Assembly (NCBI GenBank): GCA_017744285.1
Contig: JAGIBP010000002.1
Location: 62,001-126,000, forward strand
Origin: Variovorax sp.
GTDB taxonomy: Bacteria > Pseudomonadota > Gammaproteobacteria > Burkholderiales > Burkholderiaceae_C
DNA length: 64,000 bases
Reading direction: 5' to 3'
Part shown: one piece after another, positions 56,271 to 64,000 of the stretch
How positions within the stretch are numbered: the stretch's first letter is position 1
Layout of the letters: every line of letters starts with the position of its first letter
Program-made: the position numbers and the translations under genes
The notes under the pieces: model-generated
Told to the model about the DNA's origin: nothing
The model's database searches: none
What the model saw: the letters and a program-made list of their open reading frames with translations, nothing else

Positions 56271-57628
56271 GGTCGGATCAATGAAAGGGCGATCAATCGG
56301 CGCACGTCCGTGCAGCGGTCGATCGACGCGAGGCATTCGGTCAGCGCGCGCCGCTGCGCATCGCCGCAGCCGGCGTAGTCGAGGCAGGCGTCGAAGCGTT
56401 CGAGGTGCTCAGCGTCGCTCAGCGGCCGGTCCGGGAAACCAGGAGCGACATCGAGTTCGTCGCGAAGCACCGTGCCATCGGACATGGTGATCGCCAGCGC
56501 CACGGAGGTGTGGTCCCGCGCGTCGAGCGCCGGCTCGTGCAGGGGCCAGACCCTGCGCACCAAGGCCAGCACCGCGGGATCGCCGATGCGCTCGGGCCGG
56601 AAGTGCTCAAGCGTCGAGGCGCGGCGCACCAGCGCGTTCGCGATGCAGTACTGCAGGCTGAACTGCGCGTTCACGCGCGGGTTCTCGCCCAGGGTGAATT
56701 CGTGGCCGACCAGCTTGAAGCCATAGTCCGGCACGCGCACTTCGATGTGGTCGATGCGGTTGGCGTCGATGCGGTGCGCCTGCGCCAGGCGCAGGGCCAG
56801 TTCGGTCGCGCCCTGTGACATGCCGCAGCTCGGGTACTTCTTGAACATGGTTCGAAGCACCCGGTAGTCGGACCCCAGTCCTCGAACGACGCGGGCCTCG
56901 AAGTCGGGCGCCTTGGCGAAGAGGCGCGCGTAGCCATACACGCCGGAGACGAAATTCCCGGGACCGGTGAGCCCGGCCCGCGCGAGCAGCGCGCAATTGA
57001 GGCCGTCCCCCGCGACCCACCCCTGGATCATGCGCACCGCCAGCGAGCCGTCGATGTTGCTCTGGAAGCTGCCGCCGCAGCGATTGAAAGCCAGCGCCAG
57101 CGCATGGCCGGTTTGCGCCTCGTCGAGGCCGAGCACGCGGGCCGCCGCCGCGGTCGCGCCGAACACGCCCGCGATGCCGGTGGGGTCCAGTCCCGCATAG
57201 CCCGCTTCGGTCAGATTCATCCGCGAAGCCAGTTCGGCGCCCACGGTCAGCGCCGCTAGGAACGCTTCGCCGCTGCATCCGCCCATCATCTCCGCCGCGG
57301 CGAGTGCGGCGGGCACGAGCGAGGAGCCGATGTGAAGGCCGGGCGCCACGGCGTCGCAGAAATCGAGCGCCCGGGCCATCAGCCCGTTGATCGTGGCCGC
57401 CGACGCGGGCGCCACGCGCATGCCGTGGACCAGCACGCGGGCCGACGGCGTTTGGGCCGGGGCACCATAGACCCCGATGACCTCCCGCACGCCGGCTTCC
57501 TCGGCACCGGCGATCGCGGTGCCGAGCACCGTCGCGAGGATCTGCCGCACGACGCGCAGCGCCTGCGGGAGAATGTCCCGGGAGTCCGTTCGCGCGACGA
57601 AGCGCGCAAGCTGCTGTTCGATGCTCAT
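56267..57628 (-). CDS. MmgE/PrpD-family protein
   Basis: 453 residues from the ATG at 57628. ARALDFCDAVAPGLHIGSSL, FGATAAAARVLGLDEAQTGH, KYPSCGMSQGATELAL and the HT motif region fit the MmgE/PrpD family, which includes 2-methylcitrate dehydratase and immune-responsive decarboxylases. It probably dehydrates or decarboxylates a branched di- or tricarboxylate. It is the second gene of the operon, 22 bases after the Bug stop; a start 42 bases upstream would overlap the Bug gene. Confidence 0.9.
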   Translation of the reverse strand: MSIEQQLARFVARTDSRDILPQALRVVRQILATVLGTAIAGAEEAGVREVIGVYGAPAQTPSARVLVHGMRVAPASAATINGLMARALDFCDAVAPGLHIGSSLVPAALAAAEMMGGCSGEAFLAALTVGAELASRMNLTEAGYAGLDPTGIAGVFGATAAAARVLGLDEAQTGHALALAFNRCGGSFQSNIDGSLAVRMIQGWVAGDGLNCALLARAGLTGPGNFVSGVYGYARLFAKAPDFEARVVRGLGSDYRVLRTMFKKYPSCGMSQGATELALRLAQAHRIDANRIDHIEVRVPDYGFKLVGHEFTLGENPRVNAQFSLQYCIANALVRRASTLEHFRPERIGDPAVLALVRRVWPLHEPALDARDHTSVALAITMSDGTVLRDELDVAPGFPDRPLSDAEHLERFDACLDYAGCGDAQRRALTECLASIDRCTDVRRLIALSLIRP

Positions 57629-57650
57629 GGAGGTGTCTCTCGGCAAGAGA

Positions 57651-58628
57651 TCACTCGGCGGTGATGCCATGCGACTTGATCAGGTTGACCCAGTAGGTCT
57701 TCTCCTTGTCCCACAGCTGCGTCATGCCCGCTGCGGTCGAAGGGGTCGCTTCGGCGCCGTATTCGGCCAGCTTCTTGCGCACGCCCGGATCGCTCATCGC
57801 GGCGAGCAGCGCTTCCGTCAGCCGCGTCCTGACGGCCTCGGGCGTGCCCGTGGGCACGACGATGCCTTGCCATGCCGCCGCTTCGAGGTCGCCGAGTCCG
57901 GTCTCGAAAGTCGTCGGCACGTCGGGTAGCGCCGCAAGCCGGTTCTTGGAAAAAGCCACCAGGGCGCGGACCTTCTGGCCGTTGAGGGTCGGCATCGAGC
58001 TGGCGACGTCCAGCACCATCAGGTCGACGTGCCGGCCCAGCACGTCCTGGATCATCGGCGCGCCGCCACGGTAATGAACCGGCTCGGCGGCGAGCTTGTT
58101 CTGGTCCTTGAACATCACCATCGCCAGGTTGTGCGGCGAGCCGATGCCAGGCGTCGCATAAGACACCTGTCCAGGGTTCTTCTTCATCTCCTCGACCACG
58201 TCCTGGATCGAGGCATAGGGCGACGCCGGGTTGCTCAGGATCAGCATCGGCAAGCGCACCATCAGGCCAATCGGCGTGAAGTCCTTCGCCGGGTCGTAGG
58301 GCAGCTTCTTGAACAAGGCGGTGTTGAAAATCAGGATGCCGTTGTCCGCCGTCGCCAGCGTGTAGCCATCGGGCGCCGACTTGGCCGCGAGGTCGGCGGC
58401 GATGATGCCGGACGAGCCCGGCCGGTTGTCGATGATGACCGGCTGCCCCAACCGGTGCGACATGGCGTCCGCGACCGTGCGCGCCACGAAGTCGCTGGCC
58501 GCGCCCGCCGGATAGCCGACGATCCAGCGGATCGGCTTCTGGGGAAACGCCTGGGCACTCGCCATGGAACTGACGAAGGCCAGCGCGGCCAGACACAGCC
58601 AGGCGCGCGCGTGTTGAATGAGTGGCAT
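57651..58628 (-). CDS. Bug/TctC-family periplasmic binding protein (no. 4)
   Basis: 325 residues from the ATG at 58628 (GAGAG site), chosen because it gives a proper signal peptide (MPLIQHARAWLCLAALAFVS, ending ASAQA). Family marks: FPQKPIRWIVGYPAGAASDF, IDNRPGSSGII and VHYRGGAPMIQDVLG. It heads the leftward operon that continues to the thiolase at 49719, and a PAS-LuxR regulator gene diverges from it with 128 bp between the starts. Confidence 0.92.
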   Translation of the reverse strand: MPLIQHARAWLCLAALAFVSSMASAQAFPQKPIRWIVGYPAGAASDFVARTVADAMSHRLGQPVIIDNRPGSSGIIAADLAAKSAPDGYTLATADNGILIFNTALFKKLPYDPAKDFTPIGLMVRLPMLILSNPASPYASIQDVVEEMKKNPGQVSYATPGIGSPHNLAMVMFKDQNKLAAEPVHYRGGAPMIQDVLGRHVDLMVLDVASSMPTLNGQKVRALVAFSKNRLAALPDVPTTFETGLGDLEAAAWQGIVVPTGTPEAVRTRLTEALLAAMSDPGVRKKLAEYGAEATPSTAAGMTQLWDKEKTYWVNLIKSHGITAE

Positions 58629-58756
58629 ATTGCTCTCTCGATGAAGGGTGGAACTCGGGAGCCGCGACTGTAGGGATCGCGCCGCGTTCACGGCAGTTGG
58701 CGCTTTACGCTAGGGTTTCCCCGAGGCACGGACCAAGAAAGAGATGCGAGGAGCTT

Positions 58757-59323
58757 GTGGCACTTTCCGACAGTGAACGGGACGACGACGTCGGGCTGGC
58801 ATTCCAGATGGCGCCGATTGGATTGCTGGTGGCTCGCAACCGGGTGATCCAGTCTTACAACCAGGCGTTCTGCGACATGTTCGGCTACGACGCGCAAAGC
58901 CTGCGCGGCACTTCGCTCGAACACCTGTATCCCAGCATCGATGAGTTCGAGCACATCGGCGAGCGCGCCTTGCTGGCGATGCGCGAGCACGGGCTCTACT
59001 CGGACGAACGCATCATGCGCACCAGCCGGGGCGGCCTGTTCTGGTGCCATGTCACGGGAAGGACGCTGCGACGCGACGATCCATTTGCCTTGGCGGTCTG
59101 GGCTTTCCAGGATCTGTCGGCCGTGCGTCGGGTCACCACCCAACTCACCACGCGCGAGCGTGAAATCGCTCAGTTCCTGGTCTGCGGCATGAGCAGCAAG
59201 CAGATCGCCCAGAAGCTGAGCATCGGTCATCGAACGGTCGAAGCCCATCGTGGGAGGCTGATGCGCAAGTTCGGCGTCGCGACCACCGGGGAACTGATCG
59301 TCAGGCTGGTGGCCGGGCATTAG
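58757..59323 (+). CDS. PAS-LuxR transcriptional regulator
   Basis: 188 residues from a GTG with a GAGGAG site. A PAS domain covers about 15-125 (GLAFQMAPIGLLVARNRVIQ, YNQAFCDMFGYDAQSLRG) and a LuxR helix-turn-helix the rest (LTTREREIAQFLVCGMSSKQ, IAQKLSIGHRTVEAHRG). It has no phospho-receiver, so it likely senses a small aromatic or redox signal directly through the PAS domain. Divergence from Bug no. 4 makes it the probable regulator of that catabolic operon. Its stop converges on the next flavoprotein gene with a 17-bp gap. Confidence 0.88.
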   Translation: MALSDSERDDDVGLAFQMAPIGLLVARNRVIQSYNQAFCDMFGYDAQSLRGTSLEHLYPSIDEFEHIGERALLAMREHGLYSDERIMRTSRGGLFWCHVTGRTLRRDDPFALAVWAFQDLSAVRRVTTQLTTREREIAQFLVCGMSSKQIAQKLSIGHRTVEAHRGRLMRKFGVATTGELIVRLVAGH

Positions 59324-59340
59324 CGCCTCTTCATCCGTTC

Positions 59341-61125
59341 TCAGGCCGTCGCCTCGGTCTCGCGCAGCACGCTGCGCAGCACGGCCTTCAGTTCGTCGGC
59401 CGCCCGCGCATGCGCGCCGATGGATCGCCAGGCGATGATCTGATCGGGTCGTACCAGCAGCGCACCGTCATCGCTGATCTCGCGAATGCGGCGCCAGCCA
59501 TGCCTCTGGTCCCTCACCGTGGCGTCGTCGGCCACGGTGACCACCTCGATCCGCACGCCGAAAGCCTCCGCCGCTTCGCGTGCCGCCGACTCCCACGGCG
59601 ATCCTCTGCGCGCGGCGATCAGGACGAAGCCGTCGCGCGGCACCAGGTCGTGCGTCGAAACCGCCTGCCCGTCGCGCTCCAGCCAGGCGTGCGGGAGGCG
59701 CGCGCCGGGCCGCGTCGTCGGCACGTAGCGCCGCCCGGTCGGATCGCGCGGCGTCTGCGGCGTGCCGTCCGGGACCAGGGCGCCCGATTCGTACTGCACG
59801 CCGATTTCCAGGTCGTTCGCCTGGTACTCGGTGTTGTGCAGCTTCATCACCTCGCGGAAGCGGTGGCGGCGAGATTCGCCATCTGGCGTATCGGCCAGCA
59901 GGGCCTCGAAATTGGAGCGGCTGCGCTGGGCATCGCCGGGCACCAGGCCGATGGCGGCTCCGGTGAGTTGATGGTTGGAGAAGGTGAACAGTGCCCAGTC
60001 GACGTTGCGCTGGGCCGCGGGCCGGCGTTCCGTTTCATAGGTGTCGAGCAAGGCGTCGCCTGCCCTGCCCTTCACCACCAGGGCCAGCTTCCATGCGAGG
60101 TTGTGCGCGTCCTGGATCGCGGAGTTGAGGCCGAGTCCCGTGGTCGGCGTATGACGATGGGCGGCGTCTCCACCCAGGAAGACGTTGCCGAAGCGATAGC
60201 GATCGGCCAGCACGCCCTGCACGATCCAGTGGCCGATCGACAGCACCTCCGGCTCGAGGTCGGGAATCTTCATCAGGTCTCGCATGCGCGGCACGAGCGA
60301 TTGCTCTTCGAAGCGGGCCGGATCGTTCGAACTGAAGCTGAAATGGAACATCCACTCCTCGCTGTGACGATCGAAACGCGTGGGGCCGAGCTTGCCCAGC
60401 ACGCCGCTGCTCCACGAGCCCGTGTCGCCGCCGGGGTTCGCCATCCAGTAAGCGAAGGAATCGTCGTTGTCGAGGTAGGCCGACAGGTCGGCGCGGAAGT
60501 ACACGGTGACCATGTCCATCAGTTCCGGCGTGCCTTCCAGCACCGCGCCCACCATCGGTCCCACGGTCTTCCCACCGTCGGCCGCCACCAGGTAGCGGGC
60601 ATGCACCGTATGCATCTCGCCGGTGTTGCGGTCTTCGACACGCGCCGTCACGCCGTCGGTGTGCTGCTCGATCGCCACCAGCGAATGGCTGAAGAACATC
60701 CGGCTGGTGCGCATGTCGCTGGCGTGGTCTCGCAGCAGGGGTTCCAGGCGAACTTGGGGATAGATCGCGCTCTCGCAGGGGCTGTTGTCCCTGTAGTGGG
60801 TCCAGAGCGAACCGCCGCCGAACGTCTCCATCTCGAACAGCATCTTGCGGTCGTGCGGCCCGTCGCCGCCGAGGCTGGTGACCCAGCGCGTGGTCGACAT
60901 GTTTCGGATCGGCACCGCCCGGCCATAGACGCTGTCGGCGAGCCCGTGCTGACGAAAGATCTCCATGGTGCGCTGGTTCAGGTAGCGCGCCTTGGGCATC
61001 GGCGAGGGCTTGGCGTGGCGCTCGATGAGCAGCGATTCCACGCCCAGGTTCGACAGGAAGATCGAAGTGGCGAGGCCGAAGCCGCCGCCGCCCACGATGA
61101 GAATGGGGGTCTCGTAGATCGCCAT
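59341..61125 (-). CDS. FAD-dependent phenol-hydroxylase-like monooxygenase (TfdB-like)
   Basis: 594 residues, the length of 2,4-dichlorophenol 6-monooxygenase-type enzymes. FAD loop ILIVGGGGFGLATSIFLS, DG motif VAADGGKTVGPMVG, GD motif FLGGDAAHRHTPTTGLGLNS, and a C-terminal thioredoxin-like domain (about 430-590). It would hydroxylate a phenol ortho to the OH group, consuming NAD(P)H. It is co-transcribed with Bug no. 5, six bases after it. No ring-cleavage gene belongs to this unit, so its product must be processed by another module. Confidence 0.9.
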   Translation of the reverse strand: MAIYETPILIVGGGGFGLATSIFLSNLGVESLLIERHAKPSPMPKARYLNQRTMEIFRQHGLADSVYGRAVPIRNMSTTRWVTSLGGDGPHDRKMLFEMETFGGGSLWTHYRDNSPCESAIYPQVRLEPLLRDHASDMRTSRMFFSHSLVAIEQHTDGVTARVEDRNTGEMHTVHARYLVAADGGKTVGPMVGAVLEGTPELMDMVTVYFRADLSAYLDNDDSFAYWMANPGGDTGSWSSGVLGKLGPTRFDRHSEEWMFHFSFSSNDPARFEEQSLVPRMRDLMKIPDLEPEVLSIGHWIVQGVLADRYRFGNVFLGGDAAHRHTPTTGLGLNSAIQDAHNLAWKLALVVKGRAGDALLDTYETERRPAAQRNVDWALFTFSNHQLTGAAIGLVPGDAQRSRSNFEALLADTPDGESRRHRFREVMKLHNTEYQANDLEIGVQYESGALVPDGTPQTPRDPTGRRYVPTTRPGARLPHAWLERDGQAVSTHDLVPRDGFVLIAARRGSPWESAAREAAEAFGVRIEVVTVADDATVRDQRHGWRRIREISDDGALLVRPDQIIAWRSIGAHARAADELKAVLRSVLRETEATA

Positions 61126-61131
61126 CGCCGC

Positions 61132-62121
61132 TCACTCCACCTTGATCCCGTTCGCACGAATCAACGCTGCCCAACGCGCGGTTTCCGACTGGATGTAGGT
61201 CGCGAACTCCTGCGGCGTCGAAGCCGCGACGTCGATGCCTGCATCCGCAAGCTTTTCACGCACGCCCGGCGCCGCTATCGCCTTGGCAAAGGCCTGGGCC
61301 AGGGCCTTGACCGCGGTCTCGGGCGTGCCCGCCCGCACGGTCAGCCCCTGCCAGCCTTCGACGTTGAACCCCTTGACGCCCGACTCCGCCACGGTCGGCA
61401 CGTTCGGGAAGGCGGCCACGCGCTTGCTTCCGGCGACGGCGATCGCGCGCAGGCTGCCGGTCTCGATGTGCGGCTTCGCAGTCGCCCGATCCAGGAACAT
61501 CAGGCCGATTTGCCCGCCCAGCAGATCCTGCACGGCCGCGCCGCCACCCTTGTAGGTAATGCCTACCAGCTTGGCGCCGGTCTCGCGGGCGAACAGCTCC
61601 GTGGCCAGGTGATGCGTGGTGCCGATCGACGGGTTGCCGTAGTTGAGCCCGTCTGGCGCCTTGGCTGCAGCGGCGATCAGCTCCTGCACCGTGCTGACCG
61701 GAACGATCTTGGGGTTGACCACCAGCATGAAGTCGAACTTGGCCGTCATGGTGACGGGCGCCAGGTCCCTCTGGATGTCGTATTGCTGCTGTTTGCCGAA
61801 GAGCGTCGGGTTGACCGCATACGTGGTCATGTCGCCCCAGAGCACGGTGTGGCCGTCTGCCGGTGCGACCTTGGCGACATACTGGCCCGCGATCATGCCG
61901 CTGGCGCCCGGTCGGTTCTCGACGATCACGGGCTGCCCGAGGGCATCGCCCATGCCCTGTGCAACCGTCCTCGCGAAGAAGTCGGTTCCGCCGCCCGGCG
62001 GGTAGGGCACCACGAGCTTGACTGGCTGGGTGGGGAATTTCGCCTGGGCCATGGCAACGGGCATCGCGCAGACCAGGCCCGCGGCGGCCGCGGCGGCCAG
62101 AAGGAAGAGTCGCTTCCGCAT
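61132..62121 (-). CDS. Bug/TctC-family periplasmic binding protein (no. 5)
   Basis: 329 residues from the ATG at 62121 (AGGAAA site). Signal peptide MRKRLFLLAAAAAAGLVCAM ends near AMAQA. FPTQPVKLVVPYPPGGGTDF, VENRPGASGMIAG and GITYKGGGAAVQDLLGG identify the family. First gene of the two-gene unit with the phenol-hydroxylase-like enzyme, divergent from a LuxR-type regulator. Confidence 0.93.
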   Translation of the reverse strand: MRKRLFLLAAAAAAGLVCAMPVAMAQAKFPTQPVKLVVPYPPGGGTDFFARTVAQGMGDALGQPVIVENRPGASGMIAGQYVAKVAPADGHTVLWGDMTTYAVNPTLFGKQQQYDIQRDLAPVTMTAKFDFMLVVNPKIVPVSTVQELIAAAAKAPDGLNYGNPSIGTTHHLATELFARETGAKLVGITYKGGGAAVQDLLGGQIGLMFLDRATAKPHIETGSLRAIAVAGSKRVAAFPNVPTVAESGVKGFNVEGWQGLTVRAGTPETAVKALAQAFAKAIAAPGVREKLADAGIDVAASTPQEFATYIQSETARWAALIRANGIKVE

Positions 62122-62178
62122 CGAAGTTTCCTGTAAGTGGTTCTTCGGCGACTCTATGGGGAAGGTCCTAGAACTTCT

Positions 62179-62196
62179 TTCCCCCTGGAGGGGGAA
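62179..62196. promoter_or_regulatory. Inverted repeat TTCCCCC-TGGA-GGGGGAA
   Basis: Perfect 7-bp arms in the 111-bp region between Bug no. 5 and the divergent LuxR-type gene, 37 bp before the regulator's ATG. Candidate operator for that regulator, or a leader hairpin. Its GGAGGGGG part also looks like a ribosome site but is too far from the ATG at 62233. Confidence 0.4.
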
Positions 62197-62232
62197 GATG
62201 CCATCCGTCGTCCTCGTCGATCCTCGCGCCCC

Positions 62233-63045
62233 ATGTTGTCCACTCAATCGCTGCAACTCGTTCCGGGAGGAGCCGCTGCGCGCGCCATGGCGGACATGGT
62301 GGAAGCCGCCGGGACCGACCGCTTCGGATCCGCGTTGCTGAACCACCTGCAGGAGGCCTGCGGCGCCGACTATTGCGCCGTTTTCCGCATCGGCGCCGAA
62401 GCGCCCAGCGAAGTGGCCACCGGCAGCTACGACGGATCGCAGACGGCGCACTCGCGCGTGGCGACGTACCTGCAGCGGGCGTACTGGTCGAAGGACCCGG
62501 CGATGGTGTACGCGCAGACGCAGTTGTCCGGTACGGTCCCGATGCTGATGCGCATGGATGTCAGCCATCTGCAAGACCCCATGCTTCGCGAGGCGATCTG
62601 GCCTCGCATCCGCGACCGGGTCGTCGTCGCCGGCCGCAGCCGATACTGCACCTTCAGCATGAGCGTGCTGCGCGAAGGATGGGGCGGCTTCACGCCGGTG
62701 GAGATCGAACGCGTCGGCGCTTCGGCAGACCTGCTGATCTCCGTGCTTGCCAAGCACGCCGAGCTGATCGGCCGCGCACCCGGCGCGATGGCGGGTGTCA
62801 TCAGCTCGCTCCCGGACATCGAAGCTGGCATCGAAAGCGAATCGCCGCTGACCCGGCGCGAAGGCCAGGTCTGTGCGCGCATCCTCTACGGCCTCACGAC
62901 GACCGGCATCGCGCTCGACCTCGGCGTCTCCACCGAAACGGTCAAGACCTTCCGCAAGCTCGCCTACCGGCGCCTTCGGATCGGCAGCGAGCGCGAATTG
63001 CTCCAGTGGTACCTGGCGCTACAGGATCGCCTCGGGCGCTCGTGA
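62233..63045 (+). CDS. LuxR-family transcriptional regulator
   Basis: 270 residues from the ATG at 62233; no clear ribosome site is seen at this start. The N-terminal 190 residues hold an alpha/beta sensor domain of GAF/autoinducer-binding appearance (LNHLQEACGADYCAVFRIGA, YLQRAYWSKDPAMVYAQ). A LuxR helix-turn-helix follows at about 205-260 (LTRREGQVCARILYGLTTTG, IALDLGVSTETVKTFRK). It is divergent from Bug no. 5 and probably controls it. The gene's last 27 bases overlap the 3' end of the convergent LysR gene. Confidence 0.88.
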   Translation: MLSTQSLQLVPGGAAARAMADMVEAAGTDRFGSALLNHLQEACGADYCAVFRIGAEAPSEVATGSYDGSQTAHSRVATYLQRAYWSKDPAMVYAQTQLSGTVPMLMRMDVSHLQDPMLREAIWPRIRDRVVVAGRSRYCTFSMSVLREGWGGFTPVEIERVGASADLLISVLAKHAELIGRAPGAMAGVISSLPDIEAGIESESPLTRREGQVCARILYGLTTTGIALDLGVSTETVKTFRKLAYRRLRIGSERELLQWYLALQDRLGRS

Positions 63046-63954
63046 AATCTCGCGTCCCATGCGCGCCAGCGCTTCCTTGAGCCACATGACCGCCTCATCG
63101 GCATTCGAGCGCGCATCCCAGCACACGTAGAGCCGGTAGCTCGGCAGCTCGAAGGGCAGCGGCATCGCCTCGAGTTGCGCCGCATAGCGTGCCGCCACGC
63201 GCTGCGGAAAGACGCCCATCGCGTCGGTGCTGACAAGAAGGTCCACCAGTTGCCCGAAGGTCGTGACCGCGGCCTGCACATGGCGCGTGCGGCCCTGGCG
63301 CGCGAGGATCTGGTCCATGGTGTCGTCGAGCACGGACCGGCTCTGCCCCAGCACCACATGCGGCACCGCGCAGAAGGTGTCGACGTCCACGCCCCGGTCG
63401 AAACCCGGATGCCCGCGCCGCGCCACCGCGACGTAGCGGTCCTCGTGCAGCAGCTCCGACTCGACGCCCGTGGGCGGCGCCATTCTTGGCAGCAGCCCCA
63501 CGTCGATATCGCCTCGTCGCAGCTGCTCGGGCATGCGGCTGTAGTCGGCCAGCTCCCAGGCGATGCGGATGCGCGAGCCGCAGGCGTTCAGTTCGCGGCA
63601 CAGGAGCGGCAGCACCGTGCGGCCACTGTGGTCGCTGCCGCCGATGCGCAGGATGCGGTCCGACGTCGCGGGGTCGAACGCGCGGTCCGCATGGAGCAGC
63701 TGCTGCAGCTCCTGCAGCACGGCCTCCACGCGCGGCGCGAGCGCCAGCGCGCGCGGGGTCGGCACCACGCCGTGCGCGGTGCGGGTGAAGAGCGGGTCGT
63801 CGAAGGTCTCGCGCAGGCGCTTGAGCGACCCACTCACCGCCGGCTGGCTCAGGAACAGACGCGATGCCGCGCGCGACACGCTGCGCTCGCGCAGCAAGGC
63901 ATCGAAGGTTCGCAGCATCGCCAGGTCGACACCACGGATATCAGGCCGGCCCAT
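63019..63954 (-). CDS. LysR-family regulator (NodD/LinR-like branch)
   Basis: 311 residues. The N-terminus VDLAMLRTFDALLRERSVSR, AASRLFLSQPAVSGSLKRLR and the DDPLFTRTAHGVVPTPRA stretch are typical of the NodD/LinR-like branch of LysR regulators, often linked to aromatic catabolism. Its target operon is probably beyond the right edge, where only 46 bases upstream of its ATG are seen. Tail-to-tail overlap of 27 bases with the LuxR-type gene. Confidence 0.92.
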   Translation of the reverse strand: MGRPDIRGVDLAMLRTFDALLRERSVSRAASRLFLSQPAVSGSLKRLRETFDDPLFTRTAHGVVPTPRALALAPRVEAVLQELQQLLHADRAFDPATSDRILRIGGSDHSGRTVLPLLCRELNACGSRIRIAWELADYSRMPEQLRRGDIDVGLLPRMAPPTGVESELLHEDRYVAVARRGHPGFDRGVDVDTFCAVPHVVLGQSRSVLDDTMDQILARQGRTRHVQAAVTTFGQLVDLLVSTDAMGVFPQRVAARYAAQLEAMPLPFELPSYRLYVCWDARSNADEAVMWLKEALARMGREISRAPEAIL

Positions 63955-64000
63955 ATCAGTTATCCAAATGTTCGAATTGATTCGCGCGAAGTGGACTTCT

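Noticed and set aside
49712..58704. The 9-mer GTTGGCGCT at both ends of the Bug no. 4 operon (49712-49720 and 58696-58704).
   Set aside because: A 9-base match in GC-rich DNA is expected by chance over 64 kb, and one copy overlaps a stop codon.
62198..62341. A short ORF with an excellent GGAGGGGG ribosome site upstream of the LuxR-type gene.
   Set aside because: The 47-codon product overlaps the regulator in another frame and resembles nothing; the purine run is also one arm of an inverted repeat, so the apparent ribosome site is probably coincidental.
1..64000. Search for CRISPR arrays, tRNA or rRNA genes, transposases and integrases.
   Set aside because: No regularly spaced repeats, no tRNA-like cloverleaf region and no mobile-element protein were seen; gene order changes are explained by ordinary operon boundaries and the scar near 12906.

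Overview
The window is about 64 kb of very GC-rich bacterial DNA. Coding density is high, many genes overlap by ATGA, and translation starts are ATG with some GTG and TTG. There are five Bug/TctC-type periplasmic binding proteins and no TctA/TctB membrane partners, together with many LysR and LuxR regulators and several aromatic or acyl-CoA catabolic operons. This combination points to a betaproteobacterium of the order Burkholderiales, probably Comamonadaceae (Variovorax-like) or Alcaligenaceae; I cannot fix the genus from the sequence. I saw no tRNA, rRNA, CRISPR array, insertion sequence or phage gene. The window looks like an accessory catabolic region of a chromosome or large replicon.

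Layout. 1-986: start of a TRAP transporter (dctQ and the beginning of dctM, leftward). 1331-4110: leftward operon of a Bug protein, an alpha/beta hydrolase whose nucleophile position holds Ala, and a LysR regulator. 4294-10417: rightward operon of Bug, enolase-superfamily enzyme, enoyl-CoA hydratase-like protein, acyl-CoA dehydrogenase, family III CoA-transferase and a GST-like protein, probably uptake and degradation of an organic acid through CoA thioesters. 10740-11892: a GNAT-like protein facing an H-NS-like protein that has two DNA-binding modules. 12058-13049: a deletion scar where a flavin hydroxylase and an acyl-CoA dehydrogenase, both missing their 5' parts, meet head to head. 13050-15178: flavin monooxygenase plus MetQ-like protein. 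15303-20241: LysR with a divergent hydroxyquinol module (SnoaL-like, Bug, intradiol dioxygenase, Dabb protein, maleylacetate reductase).

20245-29045: the most unusual part. A leftward operon encodes a NarL-type response regulator, a membrane hybrid histidine kinase and a 2119-residue protein that fuses a cholesterol-oxidase-like GMC oxidoreductase, an alpha/beta hydrolase with a Cys nucleophile and a PhoD-like metallophosphoesterase. A small LuxR-type protein and a secreted lipase-like lipoprotein diverge from it.

31442-49595: a BamE-like lipoprotein; a LysR with divergent SDR and Gfo/Idh genes; a leftward operon of about 10 kb with a complete Liv-type ABC importer, three different flavoprotein dehydrogenases, a small membrane protein and an SDR; a drug-efflux type MFS protein; and a large lipoprotein. 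49719-62121: two parallel modules in which a LuxR-type regulator diverges from a catabolic operon that starts with a Bug gene. The first carries MmgE/PrpD, a flavin hydroxylase, DUF2783, fumarylacetoacetase, a VOC protein, an acyl-CoA ligase and a thiolase. The second carries a phenol-hydroxylase-like flavoprotein. A LysR gene at 63019-63954 closes the window and overlaps the 3' end of the second LuxR gene.

The recurring theme is substrate capture (Bug, TRAP, Liv, MetQ) coupled to oxygenation or dehydrogenation and CoA- or ring-cleavage steps, each module with its own regulator. Substrates are not identifiable from sequence alone except for hydroxyquinol/maleylacetate, which is well supported, and a homogentisate/gentisate-like fumaryl intermediate, which is inferred.
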